A stretch of DNA of 64,000 bases, from NCBI RefSeq assembly GCF_018305005.1, contig NZ_JAGQEG010000017.1:1-64000 (forward strand), given 5' to 3'. This stretch comes from Collimonas silvisoli. Its GTDB lineage: Bacteria > Pseudomonadota > Gammaproteobacteria > Burkholderiales > Burkholderiaceae_D. This document shows, in pieces, positions 1 through 9,500 of this stretch. The notes below the pieces were generated by a model that did no database searches, was not told where the DNA came from, and saw only the letters and a program-made list of their open reading frames with translations. The first letter of the stretch is position 1, and every line of letters begins with the position of its first letter. Position numbers and translations under genes: made by a program.

Positions 1-1107
1 GCTATTCACGGTTTGGGGATGCGTAAGAAGATCGACCGTCAATTGTTCGAAACGCGGCACATCGATTTCTTGAATCACCAGCACCGGCCGTTCGCCGAGT
101 TGCGGGCCTTTTCCCAGCGCCCAGCTCAGGGTGTTGCCATAACCGGCAGTAAAACTGGTATCCACGTCGACCAGCATGGTCGAGCTTGCTTTCACGATGC
201 TGGGGTCGATCCACACCATCGCCGCCAATTCATCCCACATTGGAAGCGGCTGTCCATACCGTCCGACATAGCTTGCGAAGGGAGTCTTTCCGTTCGCAAT
301 CCGGGCCAATAGCTCGGGCCGGAAAAATGTTGCAGTGGTCGGATCAACAGGAATCTGCAACACCTGTTTCCACGGTTCATGCAGCACTATCGAAGCGGCT
401 TCCGGATCCCAGCGCATATTGAATTCAAGCCGGGTGTTATGCCGATATTCGTCAGCGAATGCATTAGTCGCAGGGACCGGGCGGAAACTCCCCCCCATGA
501 AAACCAGTTCCTTGGCGAGCGAAGAAAATGCGGAATCAAGACGAGCCGCCACGGCCAGATCGGTTAGCGGGCCGGCCGCCCAAATCGTCACCTGTCCCGG
601 GAATTCATGCACCTTGCGGATCATGAAATCGGCGCCGGATTCCGCCGCCGGCCTTATCGCAGCCATTCCTTCAGGCAGTGCGGGAACCGCATAGGGATCG
701 GCATGACGTTTTTTGTCCATCGGGTCCGACCATGCTCCCTTATATGACAATTCACCGTACATGCGCTCCCAGCGCTGCGTTTTTTCGGCACTGTTCAGCA
801 ACGGAAACACCGTCCCGGCATACACCGGAACCTCGGTGCGACCCGCGATCTCCAATAACCGCAATGTGTGCTGGATGTTTTCGTCGCGCCAGCCATCGCC
901 GCTGCCAACCACGATGCCTAGCACGTCGACGTCCGGCGCCTGCAATAGCATCAGTATCGATTGCATATTAGTGCCGCCCGGCCCATACGCGTCCTGGCTG
1001 ATAATCAGCTTGCGTCTGCCGGTATCGGCGTTCGCAGGCAATGCCAATATCGCCATCGCAAGCGACGCCATCAGCCAGAGCAATACCCGGTCTAAAGTTG
1101 TTTTCAT
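1..1107 (-). CDS. Exported nucleoside hydrolase-like protein, 3' end beyond window
   Basis: Open reading frame of 369 codons running off the left edge; it has no stop in the window. The first ~27 residues form a signal peptide (MKTTLDRV..., Ala-rich cleavage region PANA|D), so the product should be periplasmic. Family hallmarks of inosine-uridine preferring nucleoside hydrolases are visible: WAAGPLTDLA, then VFMGGSF, then RLEFNMRWDPEAA. Oddly, the N-terminal Ca-binding Asp cluster (DxDxGxDD in the family) is replaced by SQDAYGPGGTN around residues 37-47, so substrate or chemistry may differ. Start ATG at 1107 has a GGAG-like SD. Two TGGT-N4-ACCA operators lie 100-220 bases upstream. Confidence 0.85.
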   Translation of the reverse strand, partial: MKTTLDRVLLWLMASLAMAILALPANADTGRRKLIISQDAYGPGGTNMQSILMLLQAPDVDVLGIVVGSGDGWRDENIQHTLRLLEIAGRTEVPVYAGTVFPLLNSAEKTQRWERMYGELSYKGAWSDPMDKKRHADPYAVPALPEGMAAIRPAAESGADFMIRKVHEFPGQVTIWAAGPLTDLAVAARLDSAFSSLAKELVFMGGSFRPVPATNAFADEYRHNTRLEFNMRWDPEAASIVLHEPWKQVLQIPVDPTTATFFRPELLARIANGKTPFASYVGRYGQPLPMWDELAAMVWIDPSIVKASSTMLVDVDTSFTAGYGNTLSWALGKGPQLGERPVLVIQEIDVPRFEQLTVDLLTHPQTVNS

Positions 1108-1208
1108 CTCCGAACTTTCAATGTTGATCATCGATGCGAGCACAGGTCGACTTTTCGATGCATGGACACATGGATACGTTGCGATTATCAGCAATATCTA
1201 TGCCAATA

Positions 1209-1220
1209 TGGTACGAACCA
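1209..1220. promoter_or_regulatory. GntR-type operator (TGGTACGAACCA)
   Basis: TGGT-ACGA-ACCA dyad 102 bases upstream of the nucleoside hydrolase start. The same core occurs at 1318 and 2833, the last at the gntR gene itself. HutC/UTRA-type GntR regulators commonly bind such short TGGT/ACCA dyads. That it controls the hydrolase is inference. Confidence 0.55.
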
Positions 1221-1317
1221 CTTTTTTGCATAAATATCATATAACCCATTAGAGCAATATATATAACCGTCATAAGCACCAACAAAGCATACAAGACAAA
1301 TATGACATTACGATGAC

Positions 1318-1329
1318 TGGTACGAACCA
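1318..1329. promoter_or_regulatory. Second GntR-type operator (TGGTACGAACCA)
   Basis: Exact second copy of the dyad at 1209, about 109 bases away, in the otherwise gene-free leader between the hydrolase and the phytase-like gene. Two sites on one leader would suit looping or cooperative repression. Confidence 0.5.
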
Positions 1330-1579
1330 TTATGAAGAAATTTTTTATTTAGTGAAAATATTTGGCACGTGCGATCATGACCGCGCCATTGCCGTGCGTA
1401 GCTATAAAAAAGAGAGGGGAAGGGGATCGATACCGCCAGCTGACCGTCGAGACGACGACCGGAAGGCAGTCATGCAGTCCGGGGAAAAGCGGCAAACAAC
1501 TGATTGTCGAACTTGGAAAAGATATGATGCGGAGGGTAAAACTACAGCACCCGCGCCGGACAAGCGCGGCAAGAAATTG

Positions 1580-2761
1580 TCAACGCGCCTGCTTCGGTAT
1601 CACTTCAAACGCAAGCAACTGCGTTACCTGCGTCGCGTTGAAGTTATTATCTGAAACCAGCACCAGGCTATTGTGACCGTTGGCCAGCAGCGGCCCCCAT
1701 GCAATACCTTCCAGATTATCTACATGCGGGAGATTGCTTTCATTCAAATTCAGAATCAAATGCTTTTTTGCAGGCTGATAGGCCGCGCCTTGCAATGATG
1801 CAATCCGGCTGATATCGCTTGCCTCGCTGACATCCATTTCATAGATGCGAATATAGAATTTGAATACGCCTTCGCTATTTTGAATTCCTGCGCGCTCAAG
1901 CATCAGCAATTGATGGTCGTTGATTGCCAGAATTTCGGATACGCCGTTGTCGGCATATTTGCCGGCCGGCGCAAAAGGGATGGCATCGACCGGATAAGCA
2001 TATTGTCCAAGCAGCTTGCCGCCGCGCGTGTATTTGGTGATTCGCGCCACCGCACCAGACTGCACGCTGGCTAGCGGGCCATCCTGGTATAAGGGAGCTT
2101 CCATTCCAACCCACAGGTAGCTGCCGTCCGGCGAAAAACTCAATCCTTCAAAAGAGAGGTTATCGCGCGGCCCGAGCTCTTGATCCGTCGCGATCCGAAA
2201 CATCGGTGCCAGCGGCAGCGACGCCAGATAAGCGCCGTCGCGGCTGGCCTGCTTGACAAAAGGCCCCATCCCCAGCTTGCGATAGCCTTCGCTGGAATAC
2301 CAGATGCTGCTGTCTTGCGGATCAAAACGGATCGACTCGATGTCCGGCACCTCGCCGCCATGTCCTCCCCCGCGCCGGGAAAAATCAGCCACGCCGGGAT
2401 AGAGGCTGCCGTCGGCCTGCCTGAAATAAGTAACGCCGGTCAGGTTGACAGCGTGAAAGCCCTCGCTATCATAGTCCAGGCGGGCGCTATAAAAGCGCGC
2501 CGGATTGACTTCCGAACGGTCATCGCTTTCCATTACCCAGCTATTGGTTCGCGGATCATAGTCAATTCCGGACAAACCGCCAACAATACTTCCCTTAAAC
2601 GGATAGTCCAAGGGGATGCGCTGCTCGCCAATGAAGCGCAAACTGGCGACACTGCGGCTGGCAGACGCCTGCTGAGGGTTATCGCCATCGATGCTGGCAC
2701 AGGCTGCGCAAAGCAACACCAAGGACAAGCACGCGCTTGATGATATATTTTTGATCAGCAT
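1580..2761 (-). CDS. Esterase-like/phytase-like (PF13449-type) lipoprotein
   Basis: 393-residue protein with an N-terminal hydrophobic signal and a Cys at 21 (CAAC), a possible though imperfect lipobox, so export to the periplasm or outer membrane is expected. The body has beta-propeller features of the 'esterase-like activity of phytase' family: GGLSGIDYDP, then DIESIRFDP, NLSFEGLSFSPDG, and LEGIAWGP. Such proteins often sit in phosphate-scavenging loci; here the neighbours are a nucleoside hydrolase and a metallophosphatase. It is transcribed divergently from gntR, with a palindromic operator between them, so control by that regulator is likely. Enzyme activity is not shown by sequence. Confidence 0.75.
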   Translation of the reverse strand: MLIKNISSSACLSLVLLCAACASIDGDNPQQASASRSVASLRFIGEQRIPLDYPFKGSIVGGLSGIDYDPRTNSWVMESDDRSEVNPARFYSARLDYDSEGFHAVNLTGVTYFRQADGSLYPGVADFSRRGGGHGGEVPDIESIRFDPQDSSIWYSSEGYRKLGMGPFVKQASRDGAYLASLPLAPMFRIATDQELGPRDNLSFEGLSFSPDGSYLWVGMEAPLYQDGPLASVQSGAVARITKYTRGGKLLGQYAYPVDAIPFAPAGKYADNGVSEILAINDHQLLMLERAGIQNSEGVFKFYIRIYEMDVSEASDISRIASLQGAAYQPAKKHLILNLNESNLPHVDNLEGIAWGPLLANGHNSLVLVSDNNFNATQVTQLLAFEVIPKQAR

Positions 2762-2832
2762 GAATATTGCAATCTGAATGTGGGGAGGAGCAGATGTCCG
2801 GCAGCTTAAAGGAAATTTCGATTATTGACAAT

Positions 2833-2844
2833 TGGTACGTACCA
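2833..2844. promoter_or_regulatory. Perfect palindromic GntR operator (TGGTACGTACCA)
   Basis: A perfect 12-base palindrome between the divergent phytase-like gene and gntR. It overlaps the TTG at 2832 that gives the longest gntR frame, which argues that translation really starts at 2862 or 2865. Expected to mediate autoregulation and control of the divergent gene. Confidence 0.65.
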
Positions 2845-2861
2845 TCATACCATGGGACGAT

Positions 2862-3611
2862 ATGATGAAAATTGACGATACAACGGCGCTAACCCTGCCG
2901 CGCTACAAATGGCTTGCCAATATTATTGGCACTACGATCAGCCAGGGCCTGCTCGCCGACAACCAGGCATTGCCTTCCGAGCGCGAACTGGCGGAGCGCT
3001 ATGACGTCAGTCGCGATACCGTCCGCAAAGCGGTACGCTATATGGAGGAGCGCGGCATAATTTACAGCGGACACGGCCGTGGTACGTTTGTGGCGCCGGC
3101 CATCGTGCGCGGAACCACGCGTTTTATCGACAGCTTTTCGCAAGATGCAAATAGCCGGGGTAGCGTCCCAGGCCAGCGCGTTCTGAACGTCGAGCCGGTT
3201 GCTGCATCGATGGCGATTGCAGGTCTGTTGAACGTGAGGCCGGGCGATCCGTTGATCCGCGTATATCGGATCCGCCTGATGGACAATGTTCCGGTTGGTT
3301 TGCACGACGCCTATTTCGTCTTGCCGCCGGGAGCAAAATTGACGCTCTCCCAAATCGAGCGAGCCGGTTCCTTATACAAGCTGCTGACTGAAAAATTCGG
3401 CTTTACCCCAGCCGAGGCGGTCGAAAACCTCAGTGCCGGCGCCGCCGAGCAGGAAGATGCGCGTTTATTGGGCATCCAAAAAGGTGATCCTTTGCTGATT
3501 TGCGAAAGAGTCACCTTGTCGGATCGTCGCGAGCCTATTGAATATTGCTTAATGAAGTATTTATCGAGCTATCGCTATAAGACGCGCATCGCAAAACGCA
3601 GCGGCGATTGA
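2862..3611 (+). CDS. GntR family regulator, HutC/UTRA subfamily
   Basis: About 249 residues. The winged HTH spans roughly residues 10-75 with the classic LPSERELAERYDVSRDTVRKA motif and the wing HGRGTFVAP. A UTRA ligand-binding domain follows (about 90-245: GDPLIRVYRIRLMDNVPVGLHDAYF, and C-terminal EPIEYCLMKYLSSYRYKT). The ATG at 2862 (or 2865) was chosen because the longer TTG frame begins inside the operator palindrome. Effectors of this subfamily are usually small sugars, amino sugars or amino-acid-like ligands; a nucleoside or phosphate-linked ligand would fit the neighbours but is a guess. Confidence 0.9.
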   Translation: MMKIDDTTALTLPRYKWLANIIGTTISQGLLADNQALPSERELAERYDVSRDTVRKAVRYMEERGIIYSGHGRGTFVAPAIVRGTTRFIDSFSQDANSRGSVPGQRVLNVEPVAASMAIAGLLNVRPGDPLIRVYRIRLMDNVPVGLHDAYFVLPPGAKLTLSQIERAGSLYKLLTEKFGFTPAEAVENLSAGAAEQEDARLLGIQKGDPLLICERVTLSDRREPIEYCLMKYLSSYRYKTRIAKRSGD

Positions 3612-3685
3612 TTTTCCACTCACTCATGCTTCGGATGCTTCCCTTGCCTGTAAAACAATTCTGACGGTCTCTTTTACATCCAAAC

Positions 3686-5149
3686 ATGAATCATATGCCG
3701 CACGGTAAATTGAGAACGGTCGCATGCTCCATCAGGCAGTGCGGGTGGCTGGCGGCAATGACCTTGCTGGGAAGCCTGGCCGCTTGCACCAGCATGAACC
3801 CGGAGGCGATGACTGCCGATGCGCATGCCGATGCCGCCTGGGTCATCATCGGTTCCGGCAATCAGGCGATCGCCCGAGCAAACACTCAGTCGGCAAACTG
3901 TCCGCTCATCGACATCAACGGCAAGCTCACCCCCATGACCCTGCGTGCTGCGGCTGGGACTATCCCGTTGCGGCCGACTTCCAGTAACGCAGCCGACTCC
4001 AAGCCGTCTACCTTCTCGACCAACACCTGCGAAGCCTTGTTGCCGCCAGACGCAACGCATGCGGCTATCGGCTCCCGCGTATTACCGCTGCCCAAGACCA
4101 ATCCGCAACGCATCGTGATATTGGGCGACACCGGTTGCCGGATGAAAAAAACGGACAATCTATATCAAGGATGCTCAGACCCCGTCGCATGGCCGTTTCC
4201 AACGATCGCGGCAGCCGCTGCACGCCTGAAGCCGGATCTGGTGTTGCATGTCGGCGATTATCACTATCGCGAAACCCCATGCGCTGCCGGAATTGACGGC
4301 TGCAAGGACAGCCCCTGGGGTTACGGATCGGATACCTGGGATGCAGACTTGCTGCAGCCGGGCGCACCGTTGCTGGCCGCCGCCCCCTGGATCGCAGTAC
4401 GCGGCAACCACGAGGAATGCGCAAGAGCCGGTCAAGGATGGTTCCGCTATCTCGACCCCAATCCGTATGAAAGGCAGCGTAGTTGCGACGATAAAGCCAA
4501 TGACGACGAAGCGAATTACACGGAACCGTACGCCGTAAATCTCGGCATCGATACGCAATTGATCGTATTCGACTCCGCCAAATCCGGCCAAACTGCCTTG
4601 CCTCCTACCGATCCGCAATATATCAAGTATCGCGCGCAGTTCGAATCGGTCGGCCGGTTCGCCGCCAAGCCAGGGGTGACGAGCATCTTCACCAGTCACC
4701 ATCCGGTCCTGGGCTTTGTCCTATACAAGGGATCTGCGCCCAGCGGATTTGGGGCGGCACTCCAATCCGTAATGAATTCGCTGTATCCAGGCAGGTATTT
4801 TCCACCTGAGGTGCAAATCGCCATTCACGGACATGTGCATGGTTTCCAGGCGATCAATTTCTCCTCCGCGCATCCAGCCACCTTTGTCGCCGGCAACGGC
4901 GGCGACCATGCTGATCCCGGCTTTCCCGACCCGTTCCCGGCCAATACCAGCCCGGCCGCCGGCGTCACGCTCGAAAGCATTATCCACACCCGGAAATATG
5001 GTTTTATGGTGATGGACAGGCAGGGCTCAAGTTGGGTGTATCAAGCCTATGATCGTGACAGCGTGCTGATGGCGCGCTGTTCAATGGTGACAAGCGTGGC
5101 GGCCAGCGGCAAGATTCACTGCGAAAAGACTGCGGCCTTGGTGCCGTAA
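3686..5149 (+). CDS. Calcineurin-like metallophosphatase lipoprotein
   Basis: 487 residues. The N-terminus has a signal with lipobox LAAC (Cys34), so it is probably membrane-anchored in the periplasm. The metallophosphatase motifs are in order: GDTG (Asp148), GDYHY (Asp191), GNHE (Asn241-His242), TSHHPV and GHVHGF near the C-terminus. All metal-ligand positions of the calcineurin-like fold therefore appear intact. Substrate is unknown. It lies 74 bases downstream of gntR in the same direction but lacks the TGGT/ACCA dyad, so membership of that regulon is uncertain. An ATG three codons later could be the start. Confidence 0.85.
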   Translation: MNHMPHGKLRTVACSIRQCGWLAAMTLLGSLAACTSMNPEAMTADAHADAAWVIIGSGNQAIARANTQSANCPLIDINGKLTPMTLRAAAGTIPLRPTSSNAADSKPSTFSTNTCEALLPPDATHAAIGSRVLPLPKTNPQRIVILGDTGCRMKKTDNLYQGCSDPVAWPFPTIAAAAARLKPDLVLHVGDYHYRETPCAAGIDGCKDSPWGYGSDTWDADLLQPGAPLLAAAPWIAVRGNHEECARAGQGWFRYLDPNPYERQRSCDDKANDDEANYTEPYAVNLGIDTQLIVFDSAKSGQTALPPTDPQYIKYRAQFESVGRFAAKPGVTSIFTSHHPVLGFVLYKGSAPSGFGAALQSVMNSLYPGRYFPPEVQIAIHGHVHGFQAINFSSAHPATFVAGNGGDHADPGFPDPFPANTSPAAGVTLESIIHTRKYGFMVMDRQGSSWVYQAYDRDSVLMARCSMVTSVAASGKIHCEKTAALVP

Positions 5150-5187
5150 CAGAACAACGACGCAGCTCGTCTATTGAGACAATGCCC

Positions 5188-5431
5188 CTTAACAAACGCA
5201 GCTAAGTGGGGTCAGAGTGAACTTTCTGCGCGCTTTTTGCAGAAACTTCACTCTGACCCCACTTAGCGGGCCACGGAGTAGCCGCCTCATCGGTAAAAAG
5301 AACAAAGCCGCATAGTGCGCCCTGTCTTTCTCCGAATCCGTCATGTGGGGTCAGAGTCAAGTTTCGCGATAGAGCACTGCGAAAGTTGACTCTGACCCCA
5401 GATGACTCTTGCCGCGGCAACGTCATGAATG
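5188..5431 (-). repeat. Dispersed double-hairpin repeat, copy 1
   Basis: About 244 bp: an outer hairpin at 5201-5267 (arms GCTAAGTGGGGTCAGAGTGAA and reverse complement), a ~77 bp conserved spacer, and a second hairpin at 5345-5400 (arms TGGGGTCAGAGTCAA). Closely matching copies lie at 11079 and 51629 in the same orientation. GGGGTCAGAGT hairpins resemble REP/BIME-type elements moved in trans by RAYT (Y1) transposases; no transposase is encoded. The right end touches the stop codon of the minus-strand gene at 5432. Confidence 0.85.
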
Positions 5432-6268
5432 CTAGCTTGCCAGCCGAGTGCAATTCGGCAGCGCAAAAAAATGCTCTTTCGCGCTATCCAGCGGCGTACC
5501 CGGGCCTTCTTCATGAAAACCGTTGCACCACGCGAAATAGGCCATTTTCAGGTGCGGCAACAACTCGGCGCCGGGATTGCGCGCCAACGCCACCGCAGCA
5601 AGTATCGCTTTGGCCGGAATGGTTGCCCGGTATGCGCCGGCTGGCAATGGTTCCGCAATTTCGGTGCGTTCATGCGCAGGCAGCATGCGTTGCGCGAGTT
5701 CGGTAGTTTCGCCGATATTGCGCGGCACCAGCATATCGAGCGGAGCGACCGCGATCAGATAGTTGGCGGCTCGTAGCGCCTGCTTTTCAGCCCCGCTTCG
5801 AATAATGGATGAGTCCGGCCTGGCATCCCGGATGGGCGCCTCAAGTAACGCACTCAGAGCTGCCGCGCCGGCAACGCTGCCGGCCAGTACGCGCGCCAGG
5901 TGAAAAGCATCCCCCGTAGCGGCAAGCGGCTTGCGCGCCATGATCAGACTATGGAGAGCCCCCAGCGCCGCCGCACAGTTGCTGCCGAAAAGCAGATTCA
6001 ACTTGCGCACGACAAGCTCCACATGCAGGCCCGGCGCAAGACCCTCAACGACGCCTGCGCTGGATATTTTTTCGAGTTTCTCACCCAGCAGATCGGCCAT
6101 CTCGCGCACGCTGCCAAGCCGTGCAATGGCATCGCCCGGGTTGAACAGTGCGGCGATCGTTGCCTCGATGTCTGGCACGGGAAGGATTGCCGCGATCGGG
6201 GCAGTCGTTGCCGTGCCGGCGGAGGAACGGTGGCGCGATGAGAAATGTAAGGACATAGCAAGCGCCAT
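5432..6268 (-). CDS. Unknown protein, probable T3SS-coregulated accessory or effector gene
   Basis: 278 residues from the ATG at 6268; the frame is open to 6370, but the promoter elements (PIP box 6330-6354, -10 at 6293-6298) lie inside that extension, so the start must be 6268 or 6256. No domain recognised. The protein is Ala/Leu-rich and mostly helical, without signal peptide or clear membrane segments. It is divergent from the large candidate effector at 6510, with back-to-back PIP boxes between them. A chaperone or effector role is inference. The last residues and TAG stop abut a dispersed repeat, so the C-terminus may have been altered. Confidence 0.6.
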   Translation of the reverse strand: MALAMSLHFSSRHRSSAGTATTAPIAAILPVPDIEATIAALFNPGDAIARLGSVREMADLLGEKLEKISSAGVVEGLAPGLHVELVVRKLNLLFGSNCAAALGALHSLIMARKPLAATGDAFHLARVLAGSVAGAAALSALLEAPIRDARPDSSIIRSGAEKQALRAANYLIAVAPLDMLVPRNIGETTELAQRMLPAHERTEIAEPLPAGAYRATIPAKAILAAVALARNPGAELLPHLKMAYFAWCNGFHEEGPGTPLDSAKEHFFALPNCTRLAS

Positions 6269-6292
6269 AAGAAGTTGAAGAGTATGGCTTGC

Positions 6293-6354
6293 AGCTTGAC
6301 AGTTGCACCTCGCCACTCGTCCTGCCGCAGCGAAACTGCGAACCCGTTTCCGAA
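6293..6354 (-). promoter_or_regulatory. PIP/hrpII promoter for the minus-strand gene at 5432-6268
   Basis: On the minus strand TTCGG-N15-TTCGC at 6354-6330, then 31 bases and CAAGCT (YANNNT) at 6298-6293. This matches the plant-inducible promoter architecture TTCGB-N15-TTCGB-N30/32-YANNNT bound by HrpX/HrpB activators. Confidence 0.75.
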
Positions 6355-6378
6355 ACGGTGCAGTGCACAATCCGGCGC

Positions 6379-6439
6379 TTCGCTATTGAGCACGCTTTTT
6401 CGCAACTGCAAACAGAAACCCCAACCTGAACAGCATGAT
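6379..6439 (+). promoter_or_regulatory. PIP/hrpII promoter for the 6510 effector candidate
   Basis: Perfect TTCGC-N15-TTCGC at 6379-6403, exactly 30 bases, then CATGAT (YANNNT) at 6434-6439. The -10 hexamer overlaps the ATG at 6435/6438, so those codons cannot be the translation start. Confidence 0.85.
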
Positions 6440-6509
6440 GCCGTCCGTTGTCGTGTCGTGTTGTGCCGCATCCATCTTGCAACGGCTATCCAAATTCGAG
6501 GATTCACTG

Positions 6510-9500
6510 GTGAAGAAGTTGCCCATCCGGATTTTCCCCCACGGCTCGCCGTCTCCGTCTGCGTCACCGTCTCCCGATGCAGCCGTGGCACCCGCACCGT
6601 CATTGAGCCCATCGCGCACCATCGCCAGCGTCTATGGCAGCGTGCGCGACCTGCTAAGCAAGACGCTGGCATTGAAGCGGCCGAGCCGGAACAAGCCAGC
6701 CGGGCAACGACCAATGGCCGAGACCGATTGGCACACACCGTTCATGCGCCGTTCGCAGTTTGGCGAACCGTTGGCAGCACGCGATATACGGCCCCCCCCT
6801 TCCCTTGCGCAGCCGCCCGAAACAGGCAGCGGCGCAGACTTAGCCAAATCTGCCCCAGCGCCGAGGGCAACGGCCAGCCTGCAGCAGCAGGCAGCACGAT
6901 TTAAGCGCGCAGTCGGGCGGCTTTCAGATGTCAAACCGGAGCAGAGCGCCGCGCCAAGGTCAGCGCCTTTGGCAGAACTTGAACATTGGCTTGGTTGCCG
7001 CACCGGCTTGAACGCATGGGTCGACAAATATTTCGGCCGGCCCGGCGCCGGCGGCAACGCTCCCGCTGCGGACTTGCTAGCTGCTCTGAGTGAACGTCTG
7101 GCTACACTTGCGCCTCCCTCCGCCTCTGGACAGACTCTGGAATCCGACGACGATGCCGGCGCTATTGCTCCGGGGCCTGCCGACGCGGCCCCCTTTGCCG
7201 CTTCCGTGCTGGTTGGACAAGTGCTGGCAGGGACATTTCAGCCTGACGATGCCGGACGGGCGCTGCATGCACTTGAACTGCTGCAGGACGAGCTCGATCT
7301 AAGCACGCCGCTGCAGCTGGCGGCAGCATTTTCCCGCACTGCGGAAACATCTTCCCAGGATGCCGCAAGCGCCGCAACGAGCGCGATCGGCGACGCTGCG
7401 CGCTCGGATGCTTGGCGCATCGCAAGGGCATTGGCGTCGACCGAGGCCGGTTTCGAGGTATTGATGAAGATGGCCAAAACCCGGCCCGCCATCGGCACCG
7501 AGCAACAGACCATGCTCATGCTCCAGGCATGGGACCGTCTTGCTGCCGCGCCCGGCGACATCGCAGGCGCGCTTGCTCAGGCGCATGCCACACATGACGA
7601 TGGCGGCCAGCTCGCACCCCGCGTGCTGCGTGCGCTTGCCGGATCGAGCGAGGTACGAGATACCACTGCCGTGTTCGCCTGGCAGCAAGGCTTCCGAAGC
7701 GATGCAGCGCAGGACGAGTTGAAGAAATTGAAAAACCGCTTGCATCGTTTCGTCACTCGTGGATTACTGCGTGTTGACAAACGCAACTGGTTTTTCCAGC
7801 GCATGTTCGGCCACAAGAAATCCGCACTGCGCAGCTTGCGCCACGGCACGCTTGGCGCGCAGCTGGGATCGATCAGCAATGAAGAGGCGAAGTATTGCGC
7901 CGCATTAAGCGCTGCTTGCAGAACCATGGCAGAGGCTCTGCGCAAACCACGGCTGGCATTAACGCAAGAGCAGCAAACCGATGGGCCGGCGCGCGAGGCG
8001 GCTGCCGCAGCGCTGGACATCCTTGGCGCCAATGGCATGATGCGGGTCGAGCATTTCCCGTTGGACGAGACATTGCTTGCCGCGCTCTGCAAACGCCCCG
8101 CAGTATCCGGACTGGCCGCCAAAGACCAGCCGGCGCCGCGCCTGGACCTTACCTTATTGAAAGACTGCGCCACCCGCTTCAAGATCGACAAACTGAGCGA
8201 AGTTAGCGCCGTACTTGGAGAGGCAAGCAAGGTAGCCGAATCTACCTCGCTCAAGCCGGACAATATGCAACGGGAGGAAATCCGGCGCGTGCTGCGGCAA
8301 CTCATTTCAGAGATGCCGCAAGGCGCCCAGATCACGCTGGCCGACGGCGGACGCATCGGCATCTCGACGCGCGGCCTGTCGCTTGGCGCCTCGCAGCTGG
8401 CGCGATCGCATCTGCCCATCGGCGGCGAATTGACGCTGCTTGGGCAGAGAAGCCGGCAAGCTGTCGTGACGATCGCCAAGAGCACCAGCGGCCTGGAAAT
8501 TTTCATCGGCACCGAAACCGTCGTGCGCAAGCAAGCGGGCGCGGCCCTGCATCTCGGCTACAGCGCGGGCATCGATGCGCTGGCCAAAGCCCGCATCGGC
8601 GGAACGGTACGGGTAACACCGTTTGACCATGAAGTGCGCAAGCCGCGCGGCGTCGTGCTGCGCGCGATACGCCCGCTGCTGACCGATGATAGCGAGGACT
8701 GGGCGGCGCAACGCTACGATGACAAACATACCACCGAGACCGCGCTTGATCTGGTCGATTTTTTGTTCGATGAAGCAAACCGGCCGGTGCGCGCAAACGG
8801 CGCCGACACGCAATTTTTCGAGCGATTTGCGCAGCATTTCCAGGACCGGCAGGACGTCTCGGTCGGCTGGCAAACCTCGAAGACCGACACCCGGCGCTCC
8901 GGCATGGAAATGTCGATCGGGGCATCTGTCACCACCAGGCACGCCGGCGTTCGCGCCTCATCCGGGGCCGGCGTCACAGCAGCATTCGAATTCGGCATCA
9001 AGACCGATAACGACATTGGCGAACAAAGCGGCGCCATGCGCCACGAGCGGCACGGCGCGGCTGCCGGTTCAGGCAAATCCGTCCAGGCCGGCTTCGGCCT
9101 CGCTCCCGCCTGGGGCACTGACAAAATATCAGGCGGCGTTCCAGGCACCAACCCGTTCGGCTTCGGCGGCATCTATCCAAAAAAAATGACAGGCGCCCGT
9201 ATTTCACTGGTGCAGCGTCACGGAAAGCTGATGAATCGCGCCTGTTATGCCGACCAGCAGTTCTCATCGTTCATCACCTTCGCCGCCGCCGTCGACTCGT
9301 CGCGCGACGAATGGATCAAGATGTACCAATTCAATCATGGCTGCGACCGTCCGCGCGCAGCGGCCTTGCTCCGGCAAGACCTTGATGCAATACGTTCGCA
9401 GCACCGCAGCAACCAGACACTGCTGGTGCGGCACCGATTGCGTCCGGCCTGTGCACGGCAAGCGGATTTTTATCGCGCGCTAAGCCAAACCTCAGGCCGG

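Larger units (their letters stand above)
1108..1579. other. Intergenic leader without a convincing gene
   Basis: About 470 bases between the hydrolase start and the 3' end of the phytase-like gene. It holds the two operators described above in an AT-rich stretch (1160-1360). Plus-strand open frames at 1313-1676 run antisense into the phytase-like gene and show no recognisable protein features. Confidence 0.6.

Noticed and set aside
2180..2740. 186-codon plus-strand frame
   Set aside because: Antisense to the phytase-like gene; no SD or domain.
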